From positions 1 through 6,800 of the forward strand of contig JAGNPP010000142.1 of the NCBI GenBank assembly GCA_017989575.1: a DNA stretch of 6,800 nucleotides. Reading direction: 5' to 3'. Of the stretch, positions 5,662-6,800 are shown in pieces. The stretch is from Chryseobacterium sp. GTDB lineage: Bacteria; Bacteroidota; Bacteroidia; Flavobacteriales; Weeksellaceae. Each line of letters opens with the position of its first letter. Within the stretch, counting starts at the first letter, position 1. The notes under the pieces were generated by a model. The model did not search any database and had not been told where the DNA came from. It saw only the letters and a program-made list of their open reading frames with translations. The position numbers and the translations under genes are program-made.

Positions 5662-6800
5662 TTATTCTTCTAATTCTCGGATGGCTTCTTTTTTATCGAT
5701 GTCACCTTCTTCCACCACTAGATTATCCAAGATGAACAATTGTCTGTCCGGCGTATTTTTTCCCATATAGAATTCCAAAAGCTGAGCAATGGTCTGATCT
5801 TTTCCGAGAACAACCGGCTCCAATCTAATATCTTTTCCGATAAAATGTTTGAACTCATCTGGAGAAATCTCTCCCAATCCTTTGAATCGTGTTATTTCTG
5901 GGTTTTTCCCCAATTCGTTCAAGGCTTTCAACCTTTCTGAATCGGAGTAGCAATATCTTGTTTCTTTTTTATTTCGAACCCTGAAAAGAGGCGTTTGCAA
6001 AATATAAAGATGTCCATTTTTGATTAAATCTGGAAAAAACTGAAGGAAGAATGTTATCATTAATAATCTGATGTGCATCCCATCGACATCGGCATCTGTA
6101 GCGATTACGACGTGATTGTAGCGCAAATCTTCCAAACTTTCTTCAATGTTCAGCGCGGCTTGCAAAAGATTGAATTCCTCGTTTTCGTAAACTACTTTTT
6201 TCGTGAGTCCATAGCAATTCAAGGGTTTTCCTTTCAATGAAAAAACTGCCTGCGTTTCCACATCTCTGGATTTTGTAATAGAACCAGAAGCCGAATCTCC
6301 CTCGGTAATGAAAATCATTGTTTCAGACTTTCTCGTTGCTTTCTGATCATTGTAATGATGCCTGCAATCTCTCAGTTTTTTGTTGTGAAGCGATACTTTT
6401 TTCGCGCGTTCTCTTGCGAGTTTTTGGATTCCGGAGAGTTCCTTTCTTTCTCTTTCAGAGATTAAAATTTTACGCTGAATAGCGTCTGCAATCTCAGGAT
6501 TTTTATGAAGAAAATTATCAAGTTTATTCTTCAAATAATTGATAACGAAGGTTTTAATTGTCTCCAATTCCTTCCCATCTTTGTCTTGCCCCATTGTCGC
6601 AGAGCCCAATTTGGTTTTGGTCTGAGATTCAAAAACAGGATTGCCAACATTGATGTAAACGGCGCCGATAATAGCTTTTCTAATATCAGTCGCTTCAAAG
6701 TTTTTATTAAAAAATTCCCGAATGGTTTTTACATAAGCTTCTTTGAAAGCATTAAGATGCGTTCCACCTTGCGAAGTGTATTGTCCATTAACGAAAGAAA
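5662..6800 (-). CDS. parE: DNA topoisomerase IV subunit B (ParE), C-terminal part; start lies beyond the right edge
   Basis: ParE is the ATPase subunit of topoisomerase IV and supplies the TOPRIM metal site that works with the ParC tyrosine. The open frame runs to the right edge, giving 378 visible residues; the N-terminal GHKL ATP-binding domain is outside. In visible numbering: FVNGQYTSQGGTH (2-14) and the QTK loop (59-61, contacts the ATP gamma-phosphate in GyrB/ParE) belong to the transducer domain; EGDSA (166-170) and DADVDG (235-240) carry the TOPRIM acidic residues; RFKGLGE (304-310) and MGKNTPDRQ (345-353) are the conserved tail blocks. All catalytic residues in view are intact and no large GyrB-type insert is seen. 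An apparent start at 6609 is an internal TTG leucine. It heads the visible minus-strand gene row leading to parC. Confidence 0.96.
   Translation of the reverse strand, partial: SFVNGQYTSQGGTHLNAFKEAYVKTIREFFNKNFEATDIRKAIIGAVYINVGNPVFESQTKTKLGSATMGQDKDGKELETIKTFVINYLKNKLDNFLHKNPEIADAIQRKILISERERKELSGIQKLARERAKKVSLHNKKLRDCRHHYNDQKATRKSETMIFITEGDSASGSITKSRDVETQAVFSLKGKPLNCYGLTKKVVYENEEFNLLQAALNIEESLEDLRYNHVVIATDADVDGMHIRLLMITFFLQFFPDLIKNGHLYILQTPLFRVRNKKETRYCYSDSERLKALNELGKNPEITRFKGLGEISPDEFKHFIGKDIRLEPVVLGKDQTIAQLLEFYMGKNTPDRQLFILDNLVVEEGDIDKKEAIRELEE

Noticed and set aside
5662..6609. A truncated parE beginning at 6609
   Set aside because: The frame continues to the right edge with conserved ParE sequence (FVNGQYTSQGGTH, QTK loop), so the TTG at 6609 is an internal leucine and the gene is cut only by the window.

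Overview
The window looks like ordinary chromosome from a Bacteroidota bacterium, most probably Flavobacteriia and of the Chryseobacterium/Weeksellaceae type. This rests on the low GC content, the near absence of Shine-Dalgarno sequences before most starts, and the character of the ParC, ParE and PrmC proteins. The genus is inferred by eye and was not tested by any search.

Left part, plus strand: the C-terminal end of a YaaA-family (DUF328) peroxide-stress protein is followed after 2 bases by prmC, the release-factor glutamine methyltransferase, and then by a small putative lipoprotein. PrmC carries an in-frame insert of about 70 residues between its N-terminal domain and its methyltransferase domain. 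The insert is built from a 7-bp repeat array, a pair of degenerate copies of a 'CTTCGA...CTCAG.CTGACAA' repeat, and an 8-bp repeat array.

Middle, about 1611-1882: this is the convergent gap between the plus-strand genes and the minus-strand block. It holds a perfect (TTGA)12 microsatellite, into which the lipoprotein gene runs and stops. Next comes an element of about 145 bp with an 18-bp perfect inverted repeat and GC-rich flanks (AGCCCCGAT ... AGCGGG ... GCTCCTA). I think this is a dispersed flavobacterial structured element and not a protein gene.

Right part, minus strand, read from the right edge: the C-terminal 378 residues of parE (topoisomerase IV subunit B), a small AT-rich two-helix membrane protein, parC (topoisomerase IV subunit A) and a rhomboid intramembrane protease. 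The gaps are 28 bp, a 1-base overlap (TAATG) and 29 bp, so the four are probably one transcription unit. ParE and ParC together form the decatenating type IIA topoisomerase. The membrane protein and the rhomboid have no obvious functional tie to it. I see no sign of a defence island, prophage or new multi-gene system. The most unusual features are the repeat-built insert in PrmC and the repeat/hairpin cluster in the convergent gap.
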